Source: Methanoculleus caldifontis (GTDB lineage Archaea > Halobacteriota > Methanomicrobia > Methanomicrobiales > Methanoculleaceae). From it: a stretch of 64,000 nt of DNA. A program made the translations under genes and the position numbers. Numbering within the stretch: the first letter of the stretch is position 1; each line of letters opens with the position of its first letter. The DNA lies in NCBI RefSeq assembly GCF_032842345.1, contig NZ_WBKO01000001.1, forward strand, positions 372,001 to 436,000. Reading direction: 5' to 3'. Shown here one piece after another: positions 36,962 to 43,990 of the stretch. The notes under the pieces were generated by a model. That model ran no database searches. It was not told the DNA's origin and saw nothing but the letters and a program-made list of their open reading frames with translations.

Positions 36962-37930
36962 ATGCGGACTTCGGTCATCTACGGTGACATCTTCACCAGA
37001 CACGATATGGAGGCTCATCCCGAGTCGGGCGCCCGGTTGCGGGTAGCCCTCTCGGGTGTCCCCGATAATGTGCGGTGGCGCGCCCCGGTCCGGGCCACCG
37101 AAGAGGACCTGGAACGGGTCCATCTTCCCCGCTACGTCCGCTGGGTCAGAGAGATGGCGACCGGGACCTGTTTTTTGGATCTGAACACCTACGTCACCTG
37201 CCACTCCTTCGAGGCAGCCTCCTACGCCGCCGGGTCGACCTATGCCGCCGTCGAGCGGGCGCTTGAGGGCGAGCACCTCTTCGCCCTGGTCCGTCCGCCG
37301 GGGCACCACGCGGAGCCCGACCGGGCGATGGGATTCTGCCTCTTCAACAACGCCGCCGTCGCGGCGGCGAAAGCATTGCAATCGGTCGACCGGGTGGCGA
37401 TCCTCGACTGGGACCTCCACCACGGCAACGGGACGCAGAAGGCGTTTTACGGGAGCGACCGGGTGCTCTACTGCTCGGTGCACGAGGAGAACAGTTTCCC
37501 CAAGACCGGGTGGATCGACGAGATCGGGACCGGGGCGGGCCGGGGCTACACCCTCAACGCCCCGCTCGCGGCAGGATGCACCATCGCCGATTACCGGTAT
37601 CTCTTCGCCGAGGTCTTCGTCCCGGCGATCGTCCGGTTCCGCCCCGACGTCCTGATCGTCTCCGCCGGCCAGGACGCCCTCGCCGACGACGAGCACGGGC
37701 GGATGAACCTCGTGCCCGACGACTACGGCACGCTCACCGGGATGCTGGTCGACGGCACGGACCTCCCCCTCGCGCTGACGCTCGAGGGGGGTTACGGCCC
37801 GTCGCTCGGCGAGGGGATCGCCGCTATCTTCCGGGCCCTCCGGGGGGAGCGGCCGGTCCCCGCGGAGAGGCCGCTCCACCGGGGGACGGAGCGGGTCGTC
37901 GAGATCCTGAAGAAGGTTCGGTTTTACTAA
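36962..37930 (+). CDS. Histone deacetylase/acetoin utilization family deacetylase
   Basis: A 322-residue member of the arginase-deacetylase fold. RPPGHHAEP (His115, His116) provides the charge-relay His pair, GFCLFNNAAVA follows, and DWDLHHGNGTQ holds zinc ligands; a third ligand Asp lies in SAGQDALADD, and LEGGYGP closes the site. Substrates may be acetylated proteins, acetylpolyamines or similar. It begins four bases after aglB and ends the long operon, next to the repeat block. Confidence 0.9.
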   Translation: MRTSVIYGDIFTRHDMEAHPESGARLRVALSGVPDNVRWRAPVRATEEDLERVHLPRYVRWVREMATGTCFLDLNTYVTCHSFEAASYAAGSTYAAVERALEGEHLFALVRPPGHHAEPDRAMGFCLFNNAAVAAAKALQSVDRVAILDWDLHHGNGTQKAFYGSDRVLYCSVHEENSFPKTGWIDEIGTGAGRGYTLNAPLAAGCTIADYRYLFAEVFVPAIVRFRPDVLIVSAGQDALADDEHGRMNLVPDDYGTLTGMLVDGTDLPLALTLEGGYGPSLGEGIAAIFRALRGERPVPAERPLHRGTERVVEILKKVRFY

Positions 37931-37931
37931 A

Positions 37932-37975
37932 CGACGTTCCCTCAGGAACGGAGTTCGAGCACCGTTAGGTGCGAG
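37932..37975. repeat. Direct repeat copy 1 with hairpin core
   Basis: Bases 37932-37965 are identical to 38021-38054 over 34 positions. The unit contains GTTCC-CTCA-GGAAC, a small hairpin, followed by GAGTTCGAGCACCGT. In this copy it continues so that GCACC-GTTA-GGTGC (37959-37972) forms a second hairpin. Confidence 0.8.
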
Positions 37976-38020
37976 GTGCGAGCAGCCGGAACTTGAGATA
38001 ACGCGAAGCGTTTTCGAGCG

Positions 38021-38054
38021 CGACGTTCCCTCAGGAACGGAGTTCGAGCACCGT
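38021..38054. repeat. Direct repeat copy 2
   Basis: An exact 34-base copy of 37932-37965. After it the sequence diverges (CAAATGCGAG instead of TAGGTGCGAG), so the second hairpin is weakened in this copy. Confidence 0.8.
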
Positions 38055-38132
38055 CAAATGCGAGCGGCGATGGGCCGAAGGAGCGGGACAGGTGCAACTG
38101 CGGTGCCGGTGCGGAGTTAGGGGTTACCAGAG

Positions 38133-38257
38133 TCTCACGCGAAGCCGCGAAGAACGCGAAGTAGGTCAGCTGTTGACAGCCCCCTTCGCGGCTTCGCGCT
38201 CTCGCACCTAACGGTGCTCATGCTCCGGACGTTCCGTCCGTCGCACTTCGCGTGAGA
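38133..38257. repeat. Long imperfect inverted repeat with inverted GCACC/GGTGC copy
   Basis: The outer arms TCTCACGCGAAG and CTTCGCGTGAGA are perfect complements, as are the inner CGAAGCCGCGAAG and CTTCGCGGCTTCG. Inside the right half, 38201-38219 is the reverse complement of 37957-37975. The element could fold into a long stem in RNA or DNA. Confidence 0.7.
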
Positions 38258-38300
38258 TTATGTCATCCCTCTTGCGCTGTCGACTCACGCAAAGAGAGCC

Positions 38301-39476
38301 TCACCCCTGCGCGGACCGCTTCCGGTCGGGGTCCATGTAGGATACCTCGAATCCGGGCATGACGACCCGCACCACCGGCACCGCCGTCCGCGAGAGGTCG
38401 CAGACGCAGACCCGGTCCGTGTGGGGCCCGACCTCCTCGAGCACCCGCCGGATGTCGAGGTCGAACCGGGGCGTGCTCGCGTCGGGCACCCCGGCGATAT
38501 CGAGGGTCTCCGCGTCGGCAAACCACATCCGGTTGATCCGCTTCAGCCGGTCGTAGCCTGCCTTCCGGAGGACCAGTTCCCGGCCGGGGTCGGTGCGGCC
38601 GCCCTGGAGGTAACTCCCCCGGCTCTGGGCGACCTCGGTCAGCGCCCGGAGCGCCGCGATCTCCGGGGATAGGTGGGTCCCCGATCCGATGACGAGCATC
38701 GCCGGATCCTTCGTGACGGTGTCGTCCGCGGCGGCCGCGACGGTGGGGATGCCGGTCTTTCCGTCGAGCAGCCAGAGGTGGATCGCGATCCCGTTCTCCT
38801 CGAACCGATCGAGGACTTCGCGGGCGGGCGAGGCGCGCTCTATCGTGAGACGGCGGCCGAGATTGCGGTTCCGCTCGGCGATGCTGAGCGCGTCCCGCTC
38901 GATAACCTCAAAGAGGGCGTGCAGGATCGCCTCCTCGACGACGTTGCCGGATGCAAGCCCGTTCGTGTCGCTCCGGAAGAACGGCACGGCCATACCGAGC
39001 GAGTCGTAGGGGTGGAAGACGGCGTTGCTCGGGAGGTAGACCTCCTCGTCGTTTAAGATGTCCCACCCCGGCGTCCAGTGGAGTTTCTCCCCCTGCACGA
39101 GTTCCCGCGGGACGATCAGGTCCTCCGGGTGGACCGCCCGCCCGGGCCCGATCTCCTCGTAGGTCGCGTACTCCATCCGGTCGCCCCGGTACTCGGCGCA
39201 GTAACGCTCGAGCGCCTCCATCATCGCCGAGACCCGGGCATGGATCGGCTCCCTGCCCTTCCCGGCGTGGGCACGGACTCCTCCCCGGGCGGCCCCCGGC
39301 CGGAGTGCCGTATAGACCGGGATCCCGAGACGGTCCAGAGGCGTGACGTCCACGATCTCCGTAACCCCGATCTCCCCCATCAGCGGCTCCACTGCGGCGC
39401 GGGTCTCTTCAGGGGACCGGGAACGGTGCGTTCCATCAAAGTACAACTTCTCTACGGGGCGAATCGTGATTGCCAT
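38301..39476 (-). CDS. ycaO: YcaO-type protein, methanogenesis marker protein 1
   Basis: A 391-residue YcaO-domain ATP-dependent cyclodehydratase-like protein. Segments AHAGKGREPIHARVSAMMEA, ALERYCAEYRG, FEVIERDALSIAERNR and LTEVAQSRGSY hold the conserved Glu and Arg residues of the ATP site. In methanogens this protein is needed for thioglycine formation in the methyl-coenzyme M reductase alpha subunit. Its usual partner TfuA is not adjacent here. It diverges from the DUF2098 gene across a 57-base shared promoter and ends at the repeat block. Confidence 0.9.
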   Translation of the reverse strand: MAITIRPVEKLYFDGTHRSRSPEETRAAVEPLMGEIGVTEIVDVTPLDRLGIPVYTALRPGAARGGVRAHAGKGREPIHARVSAMMEALERYCAEYRGDRMEYATYEEIGPGRAVHPEDLIVPRELVQGEKLHWTPGWDILNDEEVYLPSNAVFHPYDSLGMAVPFFRSDTNGLASGNVVEEAILHALFEVIERDALSIAERNRNLGRRLTIERASPAREVLDRFEENGIAIHLWLLDGKTGIPTVAAAADDTVTKDPAMLVIGSGTHLSPEIAALRALTEVAQSRGSYLQGGRTDPGRELVLRKAGYDRLKRINRMWFADAETLDIAGVPDASTPRFDLDIRRVLEEVGPHTDRVCVCDLSRTAVPVVRVVMPGFEVSYMDPDRKRSAQG

Positions 39477-39500
39477 TCAAGATCCCTTTGGAGGTGATAC

Positions 39501-39511
39501 CTTAATAGTAT
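39501..39511. promoter_or_regulatory. Shared TATA-like box between ycaO and DUF2098
   Basis: CTTAATAGTAT lies 23-33 bases before the DUF2098 ATG and 25-35 bases before the ycaO ATG on the other strand. It can serve as a TATA element for either direction, and would give DUF2098 a leaderless or nearly leaderless transcript. Confidence 0.4.
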
Positions 39512-39533
39512 GGCAGATGTACTCTAACTTCGT

Positions 39534-39824
39534 ATGAGCACGGATGACGTGAGCGTGGGCGCACTCGTCCGGTATCCCCGCACCGGCACGACCGGGAAGG
39601 TCGTGCGGGTCGAGGAGATCGAAGGCCGGCAGTATGCCGAGATCGATACCACCGGGCTCTACTACCAGGTGGACGAGCTCATCAGCGCCGACCGCACGGC
39701 CGCGCCCACGGAGAGAAGAGAGCGCTCCCTCGAAGATTACATCGAGGAGCACAGGGAACTGCAGGAGCAGCTCGAGAAGGTCTGGGAGAAGGGGACCGAC
39801 CAGAGCTGCGACGGCGGCGGCTAA
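39534..39824 (+). CDS. DUF2098 family protein
   Basis: A 96-residue acidic protein. The N-terminal 50 residues (VGALVRYPRTGTTGKVVRVE, then YAEIDTTGLYYQVDELI) match DUF2098, a small beta-rich domain found mainly in methanogens. The C-terminal part is charged and probably helical. No function is established. It is divergent from ycaO and overlaps the converging nikR by 4 bases. Confidence 0.78.
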   Translation: MSTDDVSVGALVRYPRTGTTGKVVRVEEIEGRQYAEIDTTGLYYQVDELISADRTAAPTERRERSLEDYIEEHRELQEQLEKVWEKGTDQSCDGGG

Positions 39825-40243
39825 CCCTCGATCGGTATGGTGGTGAGTTTCACCGCCTCGACACCTTTTTGTGCCATCAGCCGTTCCGTGATATCCTTGA
39901 GTATGGTCCCGTCCCCCCGGACCAGAATAACCTCAAGACACCTGTTGTGAGTCACGTGCGAGTGGAGGGATGCCTGAATGTTGCCGGCATACTGGTGCTG
40001 GATCTCGGTGAGCGTCTGGAGCAGACCCCGCTGGTCGTGGTCGTAGACCAGGGTGATGACGCCCTGGCGCTCCCCTTTGACGTCGGATATCCACTGGTAA
40101 TGAGTGATGTAACTCCGTATTGAGTCCCGTATCCCTTCCGAACGGGAGGAGTATCCCCGGAGGTTCAGGATCTCGTCGAATTTATCGAGAAGATTCTTGG
40201 GTAGAGAGATCCCGATACGTGAAAGTTCGGTATCACCTGACAT
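39821..40243 (-). CDS. nikR: Nickel-responsive transcriptional regulator NikR
   Basis: A 140-residue ribbon-helix-helix repressor. The N-terminal SRIGISLPKNLLDKFDEIL binds DNA. The C-terminal ACT-like domain has HSHVTHNRCLEVILVRG, whose His and Cys match the square-planar nickel site, with another His upstream in EIQHQY. It likely represses nickel uptake when nickel is sufficient, which matters for hydrogenases and coenzyme F430. Its gene faces away from the aIF2-gamma operon across 209 bases. Confidence 0.95.
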   Translation of the reverse strand: MSGDTELSRIGISLPKNLLDKFDEILNLRGYSSRSEGIRDSIRSYITHYQWISDVKGERQGVITLVYDHDQRGLLQTLTEIQHQYAGNIQASLHSHVTHNRCLEVILVRGDGTILKDITERLMAQKGVEAVKLTTIPIEG

Positions 40244-40274
40244 ACTATACTCAGCTTCTTATCTCACTTCATGG

Positions 40275-40322
40275 AGTATAAATTTTCGCTAACAATCGGG
40301 GGCGTTTTTCATACTTCGTATG
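40275..40322. promoter_or_regulatory. nikR promoter region with CATAC-TTC-GTATG palindrome
   Basis: AGTATAAATTTT (about 40275-40286) can act as a TATA box; read on the minus strand it is 32-43 bases from nikR. The perfect 5-3-5 palindrome CATACTTCGTATG is at 40310-40322. The half-site TCATAC also occurs in the known Escherichia coli NikR operator, but the spacing differs, so identity as a NikR site is speculative. Confidence 0.35.
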
Positions 40323-40402
40323 TTGCCAAGAGGGCCACAGGCAGGAAAGCACCCGGAGATACCGTAAGAGTGGAGGAGAGGCAGACGCGCAACCCCTACC
40401 GA

Positions 40403-40430
40403 TTATGTATAAGTAGTGTCACTATATATT
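40403..40430 (+). promoter_or_regulatory. Promoter of the aIF2-gamma operon
   Basis: Two AT-rich boxes are present: TTATGTATAA (40403-40412) and TATATATT (40423-40430). AGGAGG at 40436-40441 follows. If the first box is used, transcription begins around 40432, so the TTG at 40429 would be upstream of the RNA. This supports the downstream TTG at 40453 as the start. Confidence 0.45.
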
Positions 40431-40452
40431 GGATAAGGAGGTTCGAAAACTT

Positions 40453-41688
40453 TTGCGAGATGCATTCATTCCCGGCGTCAATATTGGACTCGTGGGTCAT
40501 GTCGATCACGGCAAGACCACGCTGGTCAGCGCGCTAACCGGCACCTGGACCGACCGGCACAGCGAGGAGATCAAGCGTGGCATCTCCATCCGGCTCGGCT
40601 ACGCAGACGCGACTTTTTACAAATGCGAGAACTGCGAGGGGGCCGAGGCATACACCACGCAGGCCAAATGCCCGGCATGCGAAGGAGAAGCCGTCCCGTT
40701 CCGGACGGTCTCGTTCGTCGACGCTCCCGGCCACGAGACGCTGATGGCGACGATGCTCTCCGGTTCGGCGCTGATGGACGGGGCGATGCTCGTCATCGCC
40801 GCAAACGAGGTCTGCCCCCAGCCCCAGACCAAGGAGCATCTGATGGCGCTCGAACTCATCGGCATCAAGAAGATCGTCATCGTCCAGAACAAGATCGATG
40901 TGATCACCCAGGCCGAGGCTATCGAGCACTACAAGCAGATCAAGAAGTTCATCAAGGGCACCATCGCCGAGAACGCACCCATCATCCCGGTCTCGGCACA
41001 GAAAGGAGTCAATATCGGCGTCCTGATCCAGACCCTCGACGAGGTCATTCCGGAGCCCGAACGCAACCCGGACGTGGATCCACTGCTCCTCGTCGCACGG
41101 TCGTTCGACATCAACAAACCCGGCTGCAGCTGGCGTGACGTGAAGGGCGGCGTCGTCGGGGGCTCGCTCATCAGGGGCGTCCTGCACGAGGGCGACGACA
41201 TCGAGATCCGGCCCGGCCGGCAGGTCCAGATCGAGAACCGGACGAAATGGGAGCCGATCGAGACGAAGATCACCTCCATCAACGCCGGCCACATCAGGGT
41301 GGCCGAGGCCGCTCCCGGAGGCCTCCTCGGCGTCGGGACGAAACTCGATCCCGCGCTGACGAAGAGCGACGCTCTTGCCGGGCAGGTTGCCGGACTCGTC
41401 GGGAAGCTCCCGCCGGTCTGGGACCGGCTGAAGTTCGACGTCACGCTCATGGACCGGGTGGTCGGTGCGGACAGCGAGCAGATCATCGAGCCCTTGAAGC
41501 ACAAGGAGCCGCTGATGCTCTCGGTCGGCACCGCCGTCACCGTCGGCGTGATCACGAACACCAAGAAGAACCAGGTGGAGGTCCTGCTGAAGCGAGCCGT
41601 CTGCGCGGAGGTCGGGGCCCGGATAGCCATCAGCAGGCAGGTCGGCGGACGATGGCGGCTGATCGGCATGGGTGTTCTGGTCGAGTGA
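40453..41688 (+). CDS. eif2g: Translation initiation factor 2 subunit gamma
   Basis: A 411-residue GTPase that carries initiator Met-tRNA to the small subunit. G1 is [14 protein letters not shown]3 is [10 protein letters not shown]4 is QNKIDV. Between them is a four-Cys zinc knuckle (CENC and CPAC) typical of archaeal aIF2-gamma. TTG 40453 is preferred because AGGAGG lies 11 bases upstream and the length fits the family; TTG 40429 would add eight residues. The stop overlaps the GTG of the next gene. Confidence 0.95.
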   Translation: MRDAFIPGVNIGLVGHVDHGKTTLVSALTGTWTDRHSEEIKRGISIRLGYADATFYKCENCEGAEAYTTQAKCPACEGEAVPFRTVSFVDAPGHETLMATMLSGSALMDGAMLVIAANEVCPQPQTKEHLMALELIGIKKIVIVQNKIDVITQAEAIEHYKQIKKFIKGTIAENAPIIPVSAQKGVNIGVLIQTLDEVIPEPERNPDVDPLLLVARSFDINKPGCSWRDVKGGVVGGSLIRGVLHEGDDIEIRPGRQVQIENRTKWEPIETKITSINAGHIRVAEAAPGGLLGVGTKLDPALTKSDALAGQVAGLVGKLPPVWDRLKFDVTLMDRVVGADSEQIIEPLKHKEPLMLSVGTAVTVGVITNTKKNQVEVLLKRAVCAEVGARIAISRQVGGRWRLIGMGVLVE

Positions 41689-42065
41689 GGGTACTCCTCG
41701 ACACGAACGCCCTCCTGATGCCGGCCCAGTTCGGGATCGACCTGTACGACGAGTTGATGGCTCTCTTCGGGGATTTCGAGCCGATCACGCTCGAAGAGGT
41801 GATCGGAGAACTCCAGGGGCTGGCCCGGGGTCGCGGACGCGACGCGGCTGCCGCCCGGGTGGGCCTCGCGATGGCCCGGCGCGCGACGGTCGTGCCGAGC
41901 GAGAGTGGCGCGGAGCGCGTGGACGACCGGGTGGTCGATTACGCCCGGCGGGAGGGCTGCGTCGTGGTGACGAACGATCGCGGACTCCGGAACGCTCTCC
42001 TTCACGAGGGTATCGATGTCGTCTCGATGCGAAGAGCACGGACACTGGAACTGCTGAGGGGATAG
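41685..42065 (+). CDS. PIN-domain nuclease (archaeal Fcf1/Utp24-like)
   Basis: A 126-residue PIN-domain protein. The acidic residues lie in [10 protein letters not shown] (first Asp), the EEVIGEL segment (Glu), DDRVVDYA and [12 protein letters not shown] (later Asp residues). Archaeal genes of this type next to aIF2-gamma are related to eukaryotic Fcf1/Utp24, which cut pre-rRNA, so a role in RNA processing is plausible. GTG 41685 overlaps the aIF2-gamma stop by four bases. Confidence 0.85.
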   Translation: MRVLLDTNALLMPAQFGIDLYDELMALFGDFEPITLEEVIGELQGLARGRGRDAAAARVGLAMARRATVVPSESGAERVDDRVVDYARREGCVVVTNDRGLRNALLHEGIDVVSMRRARTLELLRG

Positions 42066-42076
42066 GTGAGGAAAAA

Positions 42077-42646
42077 ATGTATTATAAAATGACACTGGAG
42101 GACAAGGTGCGGGTTCCGCCCCACCGCCTCGGGGAAGACCTGGAGAAGGTCATCCTCAACGTACTGCAGGAGCAACTGGAAGGGAGCATCGCAAAGGAGA
42201 TCGGGATCTTCATCGCGGTGACCAAGATCCTGAACGTCGGCGAGGGAGAGTTGATCCCCGGCGACGGGGCCGTCTACTACGACGTCCGGTTCGAGGCGGC
42301 GGTGCTCCGGCTGGCGCTCCAGGAGGTCATCGAGGGCGAGGTCGTCGAGACGACGAGTTTCGGTGCGTTCATCAGCCTCGGTCCCATCGACGCCATGCTC
42401 CACGTGAGCCAGATCTCCGACGAGTACATCAACTACGACGAGAAGAACGGCAGGCTGATCTGCCAGGACTCGAAGCGCCACATCGCCGTCGGCGACGGCG
42501 TCCGTGCGAGAGTCGTCGCGCTCTCTTTGAACGAGCGCGAGCCCCGGGAGAGCAAGATCGGTCTCACGATGCGGCAGTCGGGTCTCGGCACCTCGATCTG
42601 GCTGGAAGAGGAACTCGAGCGCGAGAAGAGCAAGGGAGCGACGTAA
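42077..42646 (+). CDS. rpo7: DNA-directed RNA polymerase subunit Rpo7 (E')
   Basis: A 189-residue homologue of eukaryotic Rpb7. It has the N-terminal RNP-like tip domain (MYYKMTLEDKVRVPPHRLG) and a C-terminal S1 domain (GEVVETTSFGAFISLGPIDAMLHVSQI). With Rpo4 it forms the stalk of RNA polymerase that aids initiation and binds nascent RNA. The start is ATG 42077 after GGTGAGG. It is followed by spt4 after one base. Confidence 0.95.
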   Translation: MYYKMTLEDKVRVPPHRLGEDLEKVILNVLQEQLEGSIAKEIGIFIAVTKILNVGEGELIPGDGAVYYDVRFEAAVLRLALQEVIEGEVVETTSFGAFISLGPIDAMLHVSQISDEYINYDEKNGRLICQDSKRHIAVGDGVRARVVALSLNEREPRESKIGLTMRQSGLGTSIWLEEELEREKSKGAT

Positions 42647-42647
42647 G

Positions 42648-42857
42648 ATGGTCGTGCGGGCGAAGAAAACGAAAGCGGTCAAGGTCTGCCGCGAATGCCA
42701 CCGCGTCGTCGAGGGGGAAGCCTGCGTCATCTGCGGCACCTCGAACCTGAGCGAGGACTGGGCCGGTTACCTGGTCATCATCGATCCCGAGCACTCGGAG
42801 ATCGCGAAGAAGATGAAGATCACCCTTCCCGGCCGGTACGCGCTGAAGGTCCGCTGA
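42648..42857 (+). CDS. spt4: Transcription elongation factor Spt4 (RpoE'')
   Basis: A 69-residue zinc-ribbon protein with [17 protein letters not shown] (two Cys pairs) and the [19 protein letters not shown] segment that pairs with the Spt5 NGN domain. Spt4-Spt5 is a processivity factor for RNA polymerase. It is in its usual archaeal position after rpo7 and overlaps the next gene by one base. Confidence 0.93.
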   Translation: MVVRAKKTKAVKVCRECHRVVEGEACVICGTSNLSEDWAGYLVIIDPEHSEIAKKMKITLPGRYALKVR

Positions 42858-43342
42858 TGCTCCGGCTCCCCGAAGCGCACCGGGACCTCTTCAAGAAACC
42901 GTTCGGCACCCTGTATGGGTCTATCGGCGAACTCCTCCCCCGGCTGGAAGGCCGGGCGGTCTACGCCGTCGGCGACGTGGTGACCCACAACCTTCTCGAG
43001 GCGGGGGTCGTCCCGGATATCGCCATCATCGACGGTTACACGATGCGCTCACCCTGCACCCGCTCACCCCTCCTCCAGGCGAGAAGGCTGACGGCGAAGA
43101 ACCCTCCCGGCACGATCACCGACGCGCTCGCGGAAGCGATCGGCGACCTCGTCCGGAACCCTCCCGGCGCCATCTTCGTCGACGGCGAGGAGGATCTCGC
43201 GGTCATCCCGCTCGTCCTCGCCGCGCCCCCCGGCGCCGCCATCCTCTACGGCCAGCCGGGAGAGGGGGTCGTCCTCCGCATCGTCGACGAAGCGGCGAAG
43301 CGGGAGGCCGTATCCATGCTCGAAGTCTTCGTGCGCGAGTGA
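42857..43342 (+). CDS. GTP-dependent dephospho-CoA kinase (DUF359)
   Basis: A 161-residue DUF359 protein. Archaeal members have been shown to phosphorylate dephospho-CoA with GTP, the last step of CoA synthesis. Conserved segments are [41 protein letters not shown], and [30 protein letters not shown]. It begins one base inside the spt4 stop codon and lies between spt4 and rps24e, the conserved archaeal arrangement. Confidence 0.9.
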   Translation: MLRLPEAHRDLFKKPFGTLYGSIGELLPRLEGRAVYAVGDVVTHNLLEAGVVPDIAIIDGYTMRSPCTRSPLLQARRLTAKNPPGTITDALAEAIGDLVRNPPGAIFVDGEEDLAVIPLVLAAPPGAAILYGQPGEGVVLRIVDEAAKREAVSMLEVFVRE

Positions 43343-43369
43343 GGCTCATCTCCGCTTCACAACCCAGGG

Positions 43370-43377
43370 TTTAAATA
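43370..43377 (+). promoter_or_regulatory. TATA box for rps24e
   Basis: TTTAAATA is located 30-37 bases upstream of the rps24e ATG in the short gap after the DUF359 gene, suggesting a separate internal promoter with a very short leader. Confidence 0.5.
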
Positions 43378-43406
43378 AATCTGTCAACAACATTTTAGGG
43401 ATATTG

Positions 43407-43700
43407 ATGGACTTCGAAATTACCCGTGACGTGAGGAACGAGCTGCTCAACCGGAGGGAACTCTCATTTACCCTGACCTTTGACGGCCCGACGCCCTCGC
43501 GGAAGAGCATCCAGGAAAAACTCGCCGCGATGCAGAATAAGAACGAAAATCTTCTCGTGCTGGACCTGGAGAGGACCCGGTACGGTGCGATGGAACTCGT
43601 CGGCCGTGCTCGCATTTACGATGACGAGGAGAGCAAGAAGTCGACCGAGAAGGCATACCTGCTCAAGCGCGGCGAGCCGAAGGCCGAGACCGAGGCGTAA
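43407..43700 (+). CDS. rps24e: Small ribosomal subunit protein S24e
   Basis: A 97-residue ribosomal protein (eS24). It begins MDFEITRDVRNELLNRREL and contains the family stretch FDGPTPSRKSIQEKLAAM. ATG 43407 is chosen over the adjacent TTG because it has AGGGA at good spacing. It is followed two bases later by rps27ae. Confidence 0.94.
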   Translation: MDFEITRDVRNELLNRRELSFTLTFDGPTPSRKSIQEKLAAMQNKNENLLVLDLERTRYGAMELVGRARIYDDEESKKSTEKAYLLKRGEPKAETEA

Positions 43701-43702
43701 CC

Positions 43703-43885
43703 ATGGCGGCCAAGAAGCAGCAGGAGTCGACCAAGGTCAAGAGACACGAGTGCTACGAGGTCAAGGGCGAGAAGGCAGTCCTGCAGAAGCGGCACTGCCC
43801 CCGGTGCGGCCCCGGCATCCTGATGGCCGAGCACGAGGATCGGGCAGCCTGCGGCAAGTGCGGCTACACCGAGTTCCGGAAGTAG
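43703..43885 (+). CDS. rps27ae: Small ribosomal subunit protein S27ae
   Basis: A 60-residue zinc-binding ribosomal protein (eS31). The C4 zinc finger is HCPRCGPG then CGKCGYTEF, and the N-terminus is Lys-rich. Archaea encode it without the ubiquitin fusion seen in eukaryotes. It sits between rps24e and the KEOPS fusion. Confidence 0.94.
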   Translation: MAAKKQQESTKVKRHECYEVKGEKAVLQKRHCPRCGPGILMAEHEDRAACGKCGYTEFRK

Positions 43886-43990
43886 GTCCTCACCTTACCG
43901 ATACCAGAATACCGCCGCGGCCTCAAGCCAGCCTGCCCCCGCCTGCAGGCCCGCCGCGGCAATCTTTTCGTGGCGGAGCGAACCCGTTTT

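Larger units (their letters stand above)
37931..38300. other. 370-base gene-free repeat block
   Basis: No gene is present. The block holds two 34-base direct repeats 89 bases apart, a 19-base inverted repeat (37957-37975 against 38201-38219), the hairpin AACGC-GAA-GCGTT (38000-38012), and a nested pair in which TCTCACGCGAAG (38133-38144) pairs with CTTCGCGTGAGA (38246-38257) and CGAAGCCGCGAAG pairs with CTTCGCGGCTTCG (38185-38197). It separates the aglB operon from the convergent ycaO gene. Confidence 0.7.

Noticed and set aside
37932-38054. Two-copy direct repeat as a minimal CRISPR
   Set aside because: The 34-base repeats are 89 bases apart, only two copies exist, the parts have inverted copies nearby, and no cas gene is in the window.
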